This document shows, in pieces, positions 1 through 6,074 of a stretch of 20,417 nt of DNA. Below the pieces are notes generated by a model. That model made no database searches, was not told the origin of the DNA, and saw only the letters and a list, made by a program, of their open reading frames with translations. The stretch is from positions 1 through 20,417 of the forward strand of contig CAYMPQ010000026.1 in assembly GCA_964392345.1 (NCBI GenBank), in the 5' to 3' direction. The position numbers and the translations under genes are program-made. This DNA comes from JAUVXY01 sp964392345. Its GTDB lineage: Bacteria; Actinomycetota; Humimicrobiia; Humimicrobiales; Humimicrobiaceae. Numbering within the stretch: position 1 is the stretch's first letter; every line of letters starts with the position of its first letter.

Positions 1-46
1 GCACTTCTGAAATTAAATCGTCTTTTATTATGGCTGTTACTTTCAT
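1..46 (-). CDS. N-terminus of a VapB-like antitoxin, cut by the left edge
   Basis: Reading the minus strand from ATG at 46 gives MKVTAIIKDDLISEV before the window ends. This resembles the N-terminal beta strand and first helix of short VapB-type antitoxins, which usually begin with a 'Mk-t-aiIddeLi-e' pattern. Only 15 codons are visible, so the family call is an inference from pattern and from the neighbouring toxin-antitoxin loci. There is no Shine-Dalgarno sequence before the ATG. Instead a good promoter sits so close that the message may be leaderless (see the promoter entry). A partner toxin would lie just outside the left edge. Confidence 0.4.
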   Translation of the reverse strand, partial: MKVTAIIKDDLISEV

Positions 47-82
47 ACGATACAACATACGATTTAATATCTTATATGTCAA
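47..82 (-). promoter_or_regulatory. Sigma-A-like promoter with direct repeat, for the left-edge antitoxin
   Basis: On the minus strand a perfect -35 TTGACA (82-77) is followed after exactly 17 nt by TATGTT (59-54). Only 7 nt separate the -10 from the ATG at 46, so transcription would start at or next to the start codon. The octamer ATCGTATG occurs twice with a 4-nt TTGT spacer, covering the -10 and the start codon, and could be an antitoxin binding site. Confidence 0.5.
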
Positions 83-186
83 GATTAGCAGTAGATATAT
101 TATCTAAAACCTGCTGCCTAATATCAAAGCTGGAAACAACCAGGGTATTTTCCATTTTGATGATAAATTTATGCGTGGTGATTAAA

Positions 187-264
187 ATGAGTAAAATAAA
201 ATTAACTTTATCTGTCCATAAGGAAGTTAGTGATGAAGGTAAAAAAGAATATACCGGTAAATGA
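187..264 (+). pseudogene. Truncated antitoxin-like ORF (25 codons)
   Basis: ATG at 187, with GGTG about 8 nt upstream, opens an ORF reading MSKIKLTLSVHKEVSDEGKK and ending after 25 codons at TGA 262-264. The start resembles short antitoxins of the DUF6364 type ('K-KLTLSVDKEVIEKAKKYA'), but the rest of the domain is missing and I found no clear continuation in another frame. A decayed or truncated antitoxin is the simplest reading. A functional micro-ORF is possible. The rest of the stretch from 47 to 355 holds only promoter and operator-like DNA; no other gene is supported there. Confidence 0.35.
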
Positions 265-287
265 TATTCCAATAATACCATATAATA

Positions 288-319
288 ATATTGCTAAATA
301 AAAATATTTTTAGTAATAT
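288..319 (+). promoter_or_regulatory. Palindromic operator over the promoter of the mazEF-type pair
   Basis: ATATTGCTAAA (288-298) and TTTAGTAATAT (309-319) form an imperfect inverted repeat pairing at 10 of 11 positions around a 10-nt spacer. The same DNA holds a plausible promoter: TTGCTA (291-296), a 17-nt spacer, then TAATAT (314-319). Transcription would start near 326, ahead of the ATG at 356. A palindrome over both promoter elements is the usual layout for autorepression by a ribbon-helix-helix antitoxin. Confidence 0.55.
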
Positions 320-355
320 GTAAATCAAATACAAACTGACTGCAAGAAGAATAAT

Positions 356-595
356 ATGAGTCCAAAAACAACTTTTATTATAAAAGAAGAAATAATAATG
401 CAGGTAAGGGAAGCTGTAAAGGCAGGCCAATATAATTCAATGACTTCTTTTGTTGAAAGTGCATTAAAAAGTGAGATTGAAAAACTCAAGAAAGAAAAGA
501 TAAAAAAAGAACTGGAAGCAGCCAGCAAAGATCCCCTGTTTCTGGCAGATATAGAAGAAATTGAAGATGATTTTAAATACACCGATTTTCAGTAG
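356..595 (+). CDS. Ribbon-helix-helix type II antitoxin, MazF partner
   Basis: This 79-aa protein is the probable antitoxin of the MazF-like toxin that begins 9 nt downstream. Residues 1-40 fit a short N-terminal strand followed by two helices (FIIKEEIIMQVREAVKAGQ, then a serine/threonine-rich turn and SFVESALKSEI), as in CopG/RHH antitoxins that bind DNA as dimers. The C-terminal half is a charged helix rich in Lys and Glu with an acidic tail, the type of disordered segment that wraps and blocks MazF. Gene order (antitoxin first), spacing and the upstream palindrome support the role. The Shine-Dalgarno sequence is weak (AAGAAG). I see this as a small RHH protein; the exact antitoxin family is uncertain. 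Confidence 0.75.
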   Translation: MSPKTTFIIKEEIIMQVREAVKAGQYNSMTSFVESALKSEIEKLKKEKIKKELEAASKDPLFLADIEEIEDDFKYTDFQ

Positions 596-604
596 CATAT
601 CATT

Positions 605-958
605 ATGATGTATAAATGGAACATATTTTTAGCTGACCTTAATCCTGTCATTGGTTCAGAGCAAAAGGGAGTACGGCCTGTGCTTATCATAAGCGATGAA
701 GACTACAGCATGTTGATGCCGGTTGTAACAATACTTCCTATAACATCTCTAAAATCAGGAAGAAGAATATATCCGAATGAGGTCCTGGCAGACGCAAAGC
801 AAAAAAAAGAAACGGGCCTTAAAGGAGATTCAATAGTTCTGGTTCATCAAATAAGGACCATATCAAAAAAAAGATTGATGAGCAATACTGGCAAAATTGA
901 AGATTTAGAGATAAAACACAGGATTGAAGAAGCTCTGAGGATCCACCTGAATCTATAA
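605..958 (+). CDS. mazF: MazF/PemK-family endoribonuclease toxin
   Basis: This 117-aa protein matches MazF/PemK toxins, which cut single-stranded mRNA at short specific sequences and arrest growth when the antitoxin is lost. The N-terminal block (W-N-I-F-L-A-D-L-N-P-V-I-G-S-E-Q-K-G-V-R-P) contains the GSEQ-(K/R)-G-x-RP signature, with the conserved Arg of the active site. The LPITS block follows near residue 45, and DSIVLVHQIRTISKKRL near residues 75-92 is the other hallmark. The length is normal for the family. ATG codons at 605 and 608 are both possible starts; neither has a clear ribosome site, so translation is probably coupled to the antitoxin 9 nt upstream. The cleavage sequence cannot be predicted here. 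Confidence 0.9.
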   Translation: MMYKWNIFLADLNPVIGSEQKGVRPVLIISDEDYSMLMPVVTILPITSLKSGRRIYPNEVLADAKQKKETGLKGDSIVLVHQIRTISKKRLMSNTGKIEDLEIKHRIEEALRIHLNL

Positions 959-1175
959 TAAGACCTGCTACAGTCCCTTAATTAAAATAATGTAACTTTA
1001 CAATTTAAACTTATTAATCTATTCCCAGTTGGCTTTTTATACCCACTCATTAAATTGCAATAAGAGTTTTTCTATAGAAAGAATTTTCATCAATAAGAGG
1101 ACTAATCGCTATGGTTTCAATCTCTTCTCCTCTCCTTTACCATAGTACACCTGGGTACATCATGCCAGTTAAAAA

Positions 1176-1454
1176 CTATTTATACGCACTGTCATGAGTG
1201 CCAATACTGATTGGAATGATTTTTTTCTCTGAAACCAACAGTTCCAGAGTAATCCGAAAGGAGATATTGATAGAAACTGAATATAGTTCGCCTAATCTCC
1301 CGGAAAGCCTATGAAGCCGAAGAGAAGGATGCTGGGGATTTAGTTCAAGAAGTTTTAATGTTTTTTCGTACCGGCCCAATATTTCCGGATATCTTTTTGC
1401 GAACTTCTCTGCCCGTTTTATGTAACTCTTTGTGTAAATAATTTTATATTTCAC
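1176..1454 (-). CDS. RelE/ParE-superfamily toxin
   Basis: This 92-aa basic protein has the layout of RelE/YafQ-type mRNA interferases: an N-terminal strand (MKYKIIYTKSYIKRAEKF), two helices, then LRLHRLSGRLGELYSVSINISFRI and a C-terminal IIPISIGTHDSAYK strand. The 'H-L-SG-l-g-ySv-I-FRi' and terminal 'IG-Hd--Y' pattern is characteristic of the superfamily, whose members usually cleave mRNA on the ribosome. Its start overlaps the antitoxin stop by 4 nt, so the two are translationally coupled. RelE/YafQ activity is more likely than ParE (gyrase inhibition), but sequence alone does not settle this. Confidence 0.82.
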   Translation of the reverse strand: MKYKIIYTKSYIKRAEKFAKRYPEILGRYEKTLKLLELNPQHPSLRLHRLSGRLGELYSVSINISFRITLELLVSEKKIIPISIGTHDSAYK

Positions 1455-1708
1455 TGGTTCTTTTTTATACGCCTGATATGATCATCTACGCTCTCTTCAA
1501 TAAAAGCCCCTTCTTTTAAATCTTTTCTTGCCTCTGCAATTTCTGAATTAAGTTCATATTCTCTATATTGATTATAGGTATCCATGTCTATTACAACATA
1601 TTTGCTCTTTCCCCTGACCGTAATTATAGTTTCTTCTTTCTTGTTGGACATGCCATCAAACAGAGACACGCCTCTTTTCTTTAATTCATTTGCTGTTATA
1701 AAGACCAT
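1451..1708 (-). CDS. Phd/YefM-like type II antitoxin
   Basis: This 85-aa protein precedes the RelE-like toxin. The N-terminal half has the prevent-host-death pattern: a T-A-N-E-L-K-K-R-G stretch followed by IITVRGKSKYVVIDMDTYNQYR, in which ITvRGk-kyVvid-d-Y is the conserved DNA-binding and dimerisation core. The C-terminal tail (EGAFIEESVDDHIRRIKKNQ) is the usual toxin-binding segment. A strong Shine-Dalgarno sequence, GGAGGTG, sits 4 nt before the ATG, much stronger than the toxin's. That fits the need for antitoxin excess. It has its own promoter (1752-1780). Confidence 0.82.
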   Translation of the reverse strand: MVFITANELKKRGVSLFDGMSNKKEETIITVRGKSKYVVIDMDTYNQYREYELNSEIAEARKDLKEGAFIEESVDDHIRRIKKNQ

Positions 1709-1743
1709 TGTTCACCTCCATGAATTTCTTAAGCACACTCTTA

Positions 1744-1780
1744 ACAATACTATTGTAAATACTGTTTGTCATACTGTCAA
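1744..1780 (-). promoter_or_regulatory. Promoter and palindromic operator of the relE-type locus
   Basis: On the minus strand TTGACA (1780-1775) lies exactly 17 nt from TACAAT (1757-1752), close to the sigma-A consensus. The -10 is embedded in a perfect palindrome, ACAATA-C-TATTGT (1744-1756, plus strand). ACAGTAT also occurs twice in the spacer region as a direct repeat. The palindrome is the likely site of autorepression by the Phd-type antitoxin. The promoter allows the pair to be expressed independently of gdhA upstream, for which I see no clear terminator between 1781 and 1830. Confidence 0.65.
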
Positions 1781-1830
1781 CAAATTTTCGGATTTTTATT
1801 ATATACCATTATTGTTGGAAGATATCTGCC

Positions 1831-3165
1831 CTACACTATTCCCTGTGCCATCATAGCATTGGCAACTTTAACAAAACCAGCTATATTAGCGCCTATCACC
1901 ATATTTCCTTCAGCTTCATACTCTTTTGCAGCACAGCTTGCACTCTTATAAATATCAGACATTATATCTTTTAATTTTCTATCCACTTTGTCTTTGTGCC
2001 AGAAAACCCTTGCACTGTTCTGAGCCATCTCCAGGGCAGAAACTGCCACTCCTCCAGCATTTGCAGCTTTGCCCGGGCCAAACATTACTTTGTTTTCCAG
2101 AAATACTTTAACTGCTTCAGGGGTGCTGGGCATATTTGCCCCTTCACCAACTGCATAACATCCGTTGCCTACCAGTGCTTCTGCAGATTCCTTGTCCAGT
2201 TCATTTTGGATTGCGCATGGAAGCGCAACATCGCATTTTACCTTCCAGATATCAGAAGAGTTCTCTATATACTCTGCACGGGGATATTTCTTCCTGTATT
2301 CACGTATCCTTTTTCTCTCAACCTCTTTTAAAACCTTGATGGTATCTAGATCAACCCCTTTAGGATCGTAAATATAGCCGCCTGAATCACTCATGGCTAC
2401 AACTTTGGCTCCAAGCTCCCTGGCTTTTTCATTGGCATAAATGGCTACATTTCCAGAACCCGAGATTACCACCCTTGCATCTTTAAAAGATTTGTTATTA
2501 TTCTTTAGCACTTCATCTACAAAATAGACCAATCCGTAGCCAGTTGCTTCGGTTCTTAAGGGACTGCCCCCATATTCTATGCCCTTGCCTGTCAGCACTC
2601 CTTCAAAAACATTTTTTAATCTCTTGTACTGGCCGAACATATAGCCTATCTCCCTTGGACCGGTACCAATATCTCCTGCAGGAACATCTGTGTCTGCACC
2701 AATGTATCTAAACAGCTCAGACATAAAGCTCTGACAAAACCTCATAACTTCTCCGTCTGATTTACCCTTTGGATCAAAATCACTCCCGCCTTTTCCGCCG
2801 CCAATGTTCTGGCATGTAAGGGAATTTTTAAAAATTTGCTCAAATCCAAGGAACTTAACTATTCCAAGATTAACTGAAGGATGAAGCCTCAGTCCCCCTT
2901 TGTAAGGGCCGATTGCGCTGTTAAACTCTACACGAAAGCCGCGGTTTACTTTGACATGGCCGGCATCGTCAACCCACGGAACTCTAAATATTATTTGCCT
3001 TTCAGGCTCTACGAGCCTTTCCAGTATGCAGGCTTCCACATACTCGGGGTGTTTTCCAAATACAGGTTCAATGGAAGTTAAAACTTCTTTTACGGCCTGG
3101 TGAAATTCTGGTTCACCACTATTTTTTTTAACTGTTTCGTCAAATACTTTTTCTATATACGTCAT
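1831..3165 (-). CDS. gdhA: NADP-type glutamate dehydrogenase
   Basis: This cytosolic enzyme converts 2-oxoglutarate, ammonia and NAD(P)H to glutamate. The protein is 444 aa, close to the 445-450 aa of bacterial hexameric GdhA. Visible motifs are GPYKGGLRLHPSVN (substrate-binding lysine region), GGGKGGSDFDPKGKSD (catalytic lysine), PAGDIGTGPREIGYM and the Rossmann motif SGSGNVAIYANEKA followed by AMSDSGG. The last motif lacks the acidic residue typical of NAD-specific enzymes and resembles the NADP-using E. coli type. I chose the second Met (ATG at 3165) because GGGAG lies 5 nt before it. The ATG at 3177 has no ribosome site and would itself contain that GGGAG. It stands alone, behind a leader with an intrinsic terminator. 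Confidence 0.95.
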   Translation of the reverse strand: MTYIEKVFDETVKKNSGEPEFHQAVKEVLTSIEPVFGKHPEYVEACILERLVEPERQIIFRVPWVDDAGHVKVNRGFRVEFNSAIGPYKGGLRLHPSVNLGIVKFLGFEQIFKNSLTCQNIGGGKGGSDFDPKGKSDGEVMRFCQSFMSELFRYIGADTDVPAGDIGTGPREIGYMFGQYKRLKNVFEGVLTGKGIEYGGSPLRTEATGYGLVYFVDEVLKNNNKSFKDARVVISGSGNVAIYANEKARELGAKVVAMSDSGGYIYDPKGVDLDTIKVLKEVERKRIREYRKKYPRAEYIENSSDIWKVKCDVALPCAIQNELDKESAEALVGNGCYAVGEGANMPSTPEAVKVFLENKVMFGPGKAANAGGVAVSALEMAQNSARVFWHKDKVDRKLKDIMSDIYKSASCAAKEYEAEGNMVIGANIAGFVKVANAMMAQGIV

Positions 3166-3212
3166 TCTGTCTCCCATCTTCTAACTAATTTTTTTATCTC
3201 AGCATATACCCT

Positions 3213-3262
3213 AAAAAACAAAAAGCACCCCTTTCAGACCAAACACAGTCTAAAATGGATGC
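3213..3262 (-). terminator. Strong intrinsic terminator (possible gdhA attenuator)
   Basis: On the minus strand GCATCCATTTTAGAC pairs with GTCTGAAAGGGGTGC over 15 positions with one A-G mismatch and two G-T wobbles. The loop is 8 nt and the stem is followed at once by TTTTTGTTTTTT. It lies 99 nt after the stop of the lipoprotein gene and 47 nt before the gdhA start. It may simply end the lipoprotein transcript, or act as an attenuator if the promoter at 3330-3358 is real. A second hairpin (GATGC, 6-nt loop, GCATC; 3258-3273) uses the same 5' arm, so the two structures are mutually exclusive. Confidence 0.85.
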
Positions 3263-3329
3263 TTCGATGCATCTTTATAAAGCGCCATTGCTTTATTTAT
3301 TTAAATAGGAGTTAGATTATAAGGCTTAA

Positions 3330-3358
3330 AATATAAAAAGTAAATATAAATGACGCAA
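3330..3358 (-). promoter_or_regulatory. Candidate gdhA promoter upstream of the terminator
   Basis: TTGCGT (3358-3353), a 17-nt spacer and TATATT (3335-3330) on the minus strand, directly after the stop of the lipoprotein gene. It would give a leader of about 155 nt that includes the terminator hairpin. A weaker alternative lies downstream of the hairpin, overlapping its T-tract: TTGTTT, 17 nt, GATAAA. Sequence alone cannot say which is used. Confidence 0.4.
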
Positions 3359-3360
3359 GT

Positions 3361-5844
3361 TTATCTGACATCCCGCACACTTAAGTCTTTGACCCTGTAT
3401 ACAAGGGACTGCTCGGTATCAGGTTCGCTGGACCCATCATAGGAAAATATAAAGCCGTCATAGTAATAGCTTCGCCAGTCCATTGTCATATTTTTATACA
3501 GGTACCCCGGACCTTTTTCAGTAACAACATCAAGATAGTAGTTTGTAGACAGGAAACGATCTTCCTGTGTTATGTCTATGGGAATCCAGCCGTATCCCGG
3601 AAGCTTAACCTCAACCCATGCATGGCCCACATCTATCTCATGACCCTTTTCATACATAATAGTATTTACCGGTATCCCGGCAGCAAGCCTTGCTGGAATT
3701 CCTGCTGACCGAAGCAGGGCCGTATATAATATGGCATAGTCAGCACATATTCCTTTTCCGCGCTCTAAAATCTCTGATGCATACAGCAGCTCGTAGTCCC
3801 TGTCTTTGGCTCTTTCATAGTCGTAGTAAAGCCTGGATGCAACAAAATTATACAACCTCTTAGCTATTTCCACCGGTCTTGTCTCATCTCCTATGACTGA
3901 AGCTACTGTGCTTCGGATTACAGGGCTATCCGAATTTACAAATAAATCATCCTCTGTATAAATTTCCAGATCACTATCGCCTTCATCATAGTACAGTGCG
4001 CTGCTGTCAAATTTGGCATAATCAAATTCATACATAGTTATATCTACATCCAATACTGCAGAAAGCTCTTCTCCTTCTGGAAGTTTTCCATCAAAATAAA
4101 AGTGGGTAAGGAGATTCCAATTATTATCAAATAACTCTTCGGTATTTAAAATTCCCGGGGCCACACTACTTATTATCTGAAAAGGATAGTAGGTTTGAGG
4201 AGTTTTCATAAAACATTCTATCTCTTTTAAATCACCCGGGCCGTTGTTTACTAATATATACTCTATTTCAACAGTAAGATCACACTCATTCTTTAAAACT
4301 AACGGCAAATCTTTTTCTACGGCACTTACGGTTTCCGTTTTAGTGCCTGTCATCTCTCCATCTGAAACAATCAAGACAACCTCGCAGGTTCCAGCCTCAT
4401 CAAAATAATATGATATAGACTCCCTGTCTGAGTACTTACTGCCGTTAATTTCCCACCTGTATGACAGCTCATCATAATCCGGGTCAAATGAATTTACTGC
4501 CGAAAAATATACTGGATTTTTTATTTGAAAGAAGCCGCCTTCTGTGGTATCGCCAGAAACATCAATTACTGCTTCCGGCGCTGAATTGGTGGAATTGTCT
4601 GCGTATATGCCATCCTTTCCCGATGTTTCACCTGACAGCTTTACAATAAGCAGGCCTTCAAATCCATCGGCAACATACCCATAATTTCCACTTATTGTAA
4701 TGTCGTACGAAGTTTCTCTTGAGTCTAATTTATCAACTATGGTTGGGTTTTTACTATCTGATACATCAATTGCAAATAGTCCTCCTGTCAGGCTTGCCAC
4801 ATAAATAAAGCTGTCTGCAAAATCAATTTCCCATGCTCCTCCGGGAATATTGCAATCTCCAAGTACTGCTGGATTTGAACTATCCTTTATATCTACTACC
4901 TGGAAAGTACTTTTTGTGTAGCTGTCATTTTTCATATCCCATACATTACTTGAAATATAGGCAAAATCGCCGCTTACGTAAATAGCCCAGCAGTTAGGAA
5001 GAACATTTGCCGAACTTACAACTTCCGGATTTTTTTCATCTGATACATCTACAATAGTAAGGAAGCTTTCCTCTGTATATTCCCTTTTTTCATAATCAAA
5101 AATATTTGAGCATATGTAAGCAAAATTACCGCTTACGCACAGATTTGACAGCGGCCCTTTTATTTTGCAAAAGCCAGTCATTTTAGGATTTTTTTTGTCT
5201 GATATATCTACAACTTCAAGCCTGCTTTCTTCTTTATTGTCCTGATAGGTACTGCTGTTAATGTATGCATAATCGCCGCAGATATACATTCCATACACAT
5301 TTTTTTCATTGTTTTCTGAAGTATCGTAATCTCCAACAACCTCCGGGTGCTCTGCGTCAGAAATGTCTATTATTTTAAACCCGCATTTGGTAAAAATCGT
5401 GTCCTGCTCATCTTTCCACTCAGTATACGAAACATAAGCGTAGCTATCTTTTACAATTATGATATTTGCTGAGTTTATGCCGGGGCATTTTCCAACAATA
5501 AAAGGATTCTCCCTATCTTCTACATTTACTACATAAAGAACCCCAAGATCATTTGTAAGATATGCATAGTCTCCGCTTATGTCAACATCTATTGCCTGAC
5601 CAGGAACCTTTATCTTGCTTACAATACAGGCGTCAGGTACTCCTGTAAACTCATCGGGCTCTGTTGGCTTTTTTTCAAGTTTGGCTTCCTCTTCAAGCTG
5701 GGAACTGCTTCCTGCATTTAATTCTTCGTCCTGTGGTGCACTAAAGAAACAGCCTGAGAGAATTAATGCTATAAAAGTTAGCAGGGTAAATACTGATAAA
5801 AACTTAATGATTATATTTTTTATTTTCTTCATGCCAATTGCCAT
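3361..5844 (-). CDS. Secreted lipoprotein: LVIVD repeats, PKD-like domain, transglutaminase domain
   Basis: This 827-aa protein is exported and lipid-anchored. A basic N-terminus and hydrophobic helix end in the lipobox L-S-G-C (Cys32). An acidic low-complexity linker (33-66) follows. Residues about 70-405 hold some seven repeats of roughly 45 aa with cores like 'G-YAY' and 'l-vVDiSD--NP-vvG', the LVIVD beta-propeller-type repeat. Residues about 421-510 look like a PKD/immunoglobulin domain (NSFDPDYDELSYRWEING, then YYFDEAGTCEVVLIVSDGE). A transglutaminase-like domain occupies about 650-770, with a complete catalytic set: Cys700 (GKGICADYA), His741 (GHAWVEV) and Asp757 (IPIDITQ). Such domains act as proteases, transamidases or amidases, often on cell-surface polymers; the substrate is unknown. 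Neither nearby ATG (5844, 5832) has a good ribosome site. LspA, encoded in this window, would process it. Confidence 0.88.
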   Translation of the reverse strand: MAIGMKKIKNIIIKFLSVFTLLTFIALILSGCFFSAPQDEELNAGSSSQLEEEAKLEKKPTEPDEFTGVPDACIVSKIKVPGQAIDVDISGDYAYLTNDLGVLYVVNVEDRENPFIVGKCPGINSANIIIVKDSYAYVSYTEWKDEQDTIFTKCGFKIIDISDAEHPEVVGDYDTSENNEKNVYGMYICGDYAYINSSTYQDNKEESRLEVVDISDKKNPKMTGFCKIKGPLSNLCVSGNFAYICSNIFDYEKREYTEESFLTIVDVSDEKNPEVVSSANVLPNCWAIYVSGDFAYISSNVWDMKNDSYTKSTFQVVDIKDSSNPAVLGDCNIPGGAWEIDFADSFIYVASLTGGLFAIDVSDSKNPTIVDKLDSRETSYDITISGNYGYVADGFEGLLIVKLSGETSGKDGIYADNSTNSAPEAVIDVSGDTTEGGFFQIKNPVYFSAVNSFDPDYDELSYRWEINGSKYSDRESISYYFDEAGTCEVVLIVSDGEMTGTKTETVSAVEKDLPLVLKNECDLTVEIEYILVNNGPGDLKEIECFMKTPQTYYPFQIISSVAPGILNTEELFDNNWNLLTHFYFDGKLPEGEELSAVLDVDITMYEFDYAKFDSSALYYDEGDSDLEIYTEDDLFVNSDSPVIRSTVASVIGDETRPVEIAKRLYNFVASRLYYDYERAKDRDYELLYASEILERGKGICADYAILYTALLRSAGIPARLAAGIPVNTIMYEKGHEIDVGHAWVEVKLPGYGWIPIDITQEDRFLSTNYYLDVVTEKGPGYLYKNMTMDWRSYYYDGFIFSYDGSSEPDTEQSLVYRVKDLSVRDVR

Positions 5845-5861
5845 TGTTATGTTTATTTATT

Positions 5862-5890
5862 TTAAAAAATTACAGCCACTCAAGCCTCCT
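5862..5890 (-). other. Possible leader peptide with strong ribosome site before the lipoprotein gene
   Basis: A perfect AGGAGG (5890-5885) is followed after 5 nt by GTG, which opens a five-codon ORF (GTG GCT GTA ATT TTT, stop TAA at 5864-5862). The lipoprotein ATG at 5844 comes 17 nt later and has no ribosome site of its own. An in-frame TAA upstream of that ATG rules out using AGGAGG for a longer lipoprotein. Translation by re-initiation is a possible explanation. Confidence 0.35.
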
Positions 5891-5929
5891 GCTGCTTTAT
5901 TATACATTATGTTACAAAATTTTTATAAA

Positions 5930-6011
5930 CTATATTGCAAAGGATGCGATTTGCTGTTGACATAAACTACTAAAATGTTTAAAATTTCTCACTAAGTCAA
6001 CAGCAATATAG
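5930..6011 (+). promoter_or_regulatory. Near-consensus promoter bracketed by inverted repeats
   Basis: TTGACA (5957-5962), a 17-nt spacer and TAAAAT (5980-5985) form a near-perfect promoter for the NEW3/ABC operon. TTGCTGTTGAC (5951-5961) and GTCAACAGCAA (5996-6006) are perfect 11-bp inverted repeats that overlap the -35 and lie just past the expected start near 5992. The right arm extends to 6011 (GCAATATAG), and the complement of that extension, CTATATTGC, occurs separately at 5930-5938. This looks like operator DNA. The region also separates the operon from the divergent lipoprotein gene. Confidence 0.65.
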
Positions 6012-6074
6012 ATTACTGTTTTTTAAATAAATTTAAAAAATCAAGTAGAAAATTTAGAAAAGGAGAAGTATAAA

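Noticed and set aside
72..281. 69-codon minus-strand frame upstream of the left-edge antitoxin
   Set aside because: No ribosome site and no recognisable motif; it overlaps the promoter of the left-edge antitoxin and the truncated antitoxin ORF.
1110..1146. CTATGG/CCATAG inverted repeat between the two toxin-antitoxin loci
   Set aside because: Six base pairs with a 25-nt loop and no nearby start site; expected by chance at this length.
3166..3235. Possible TPP riboswitch before gdhA: GGGGTGC followed by GCTGAGAT and GTTAG
   Set aside because: The conserved ACCTGAT region and pyrophosphate-binding helix are missing, GGGGTGC is the 3' arm of the terminator hairpin, and gdhA is not a thiamine gene.
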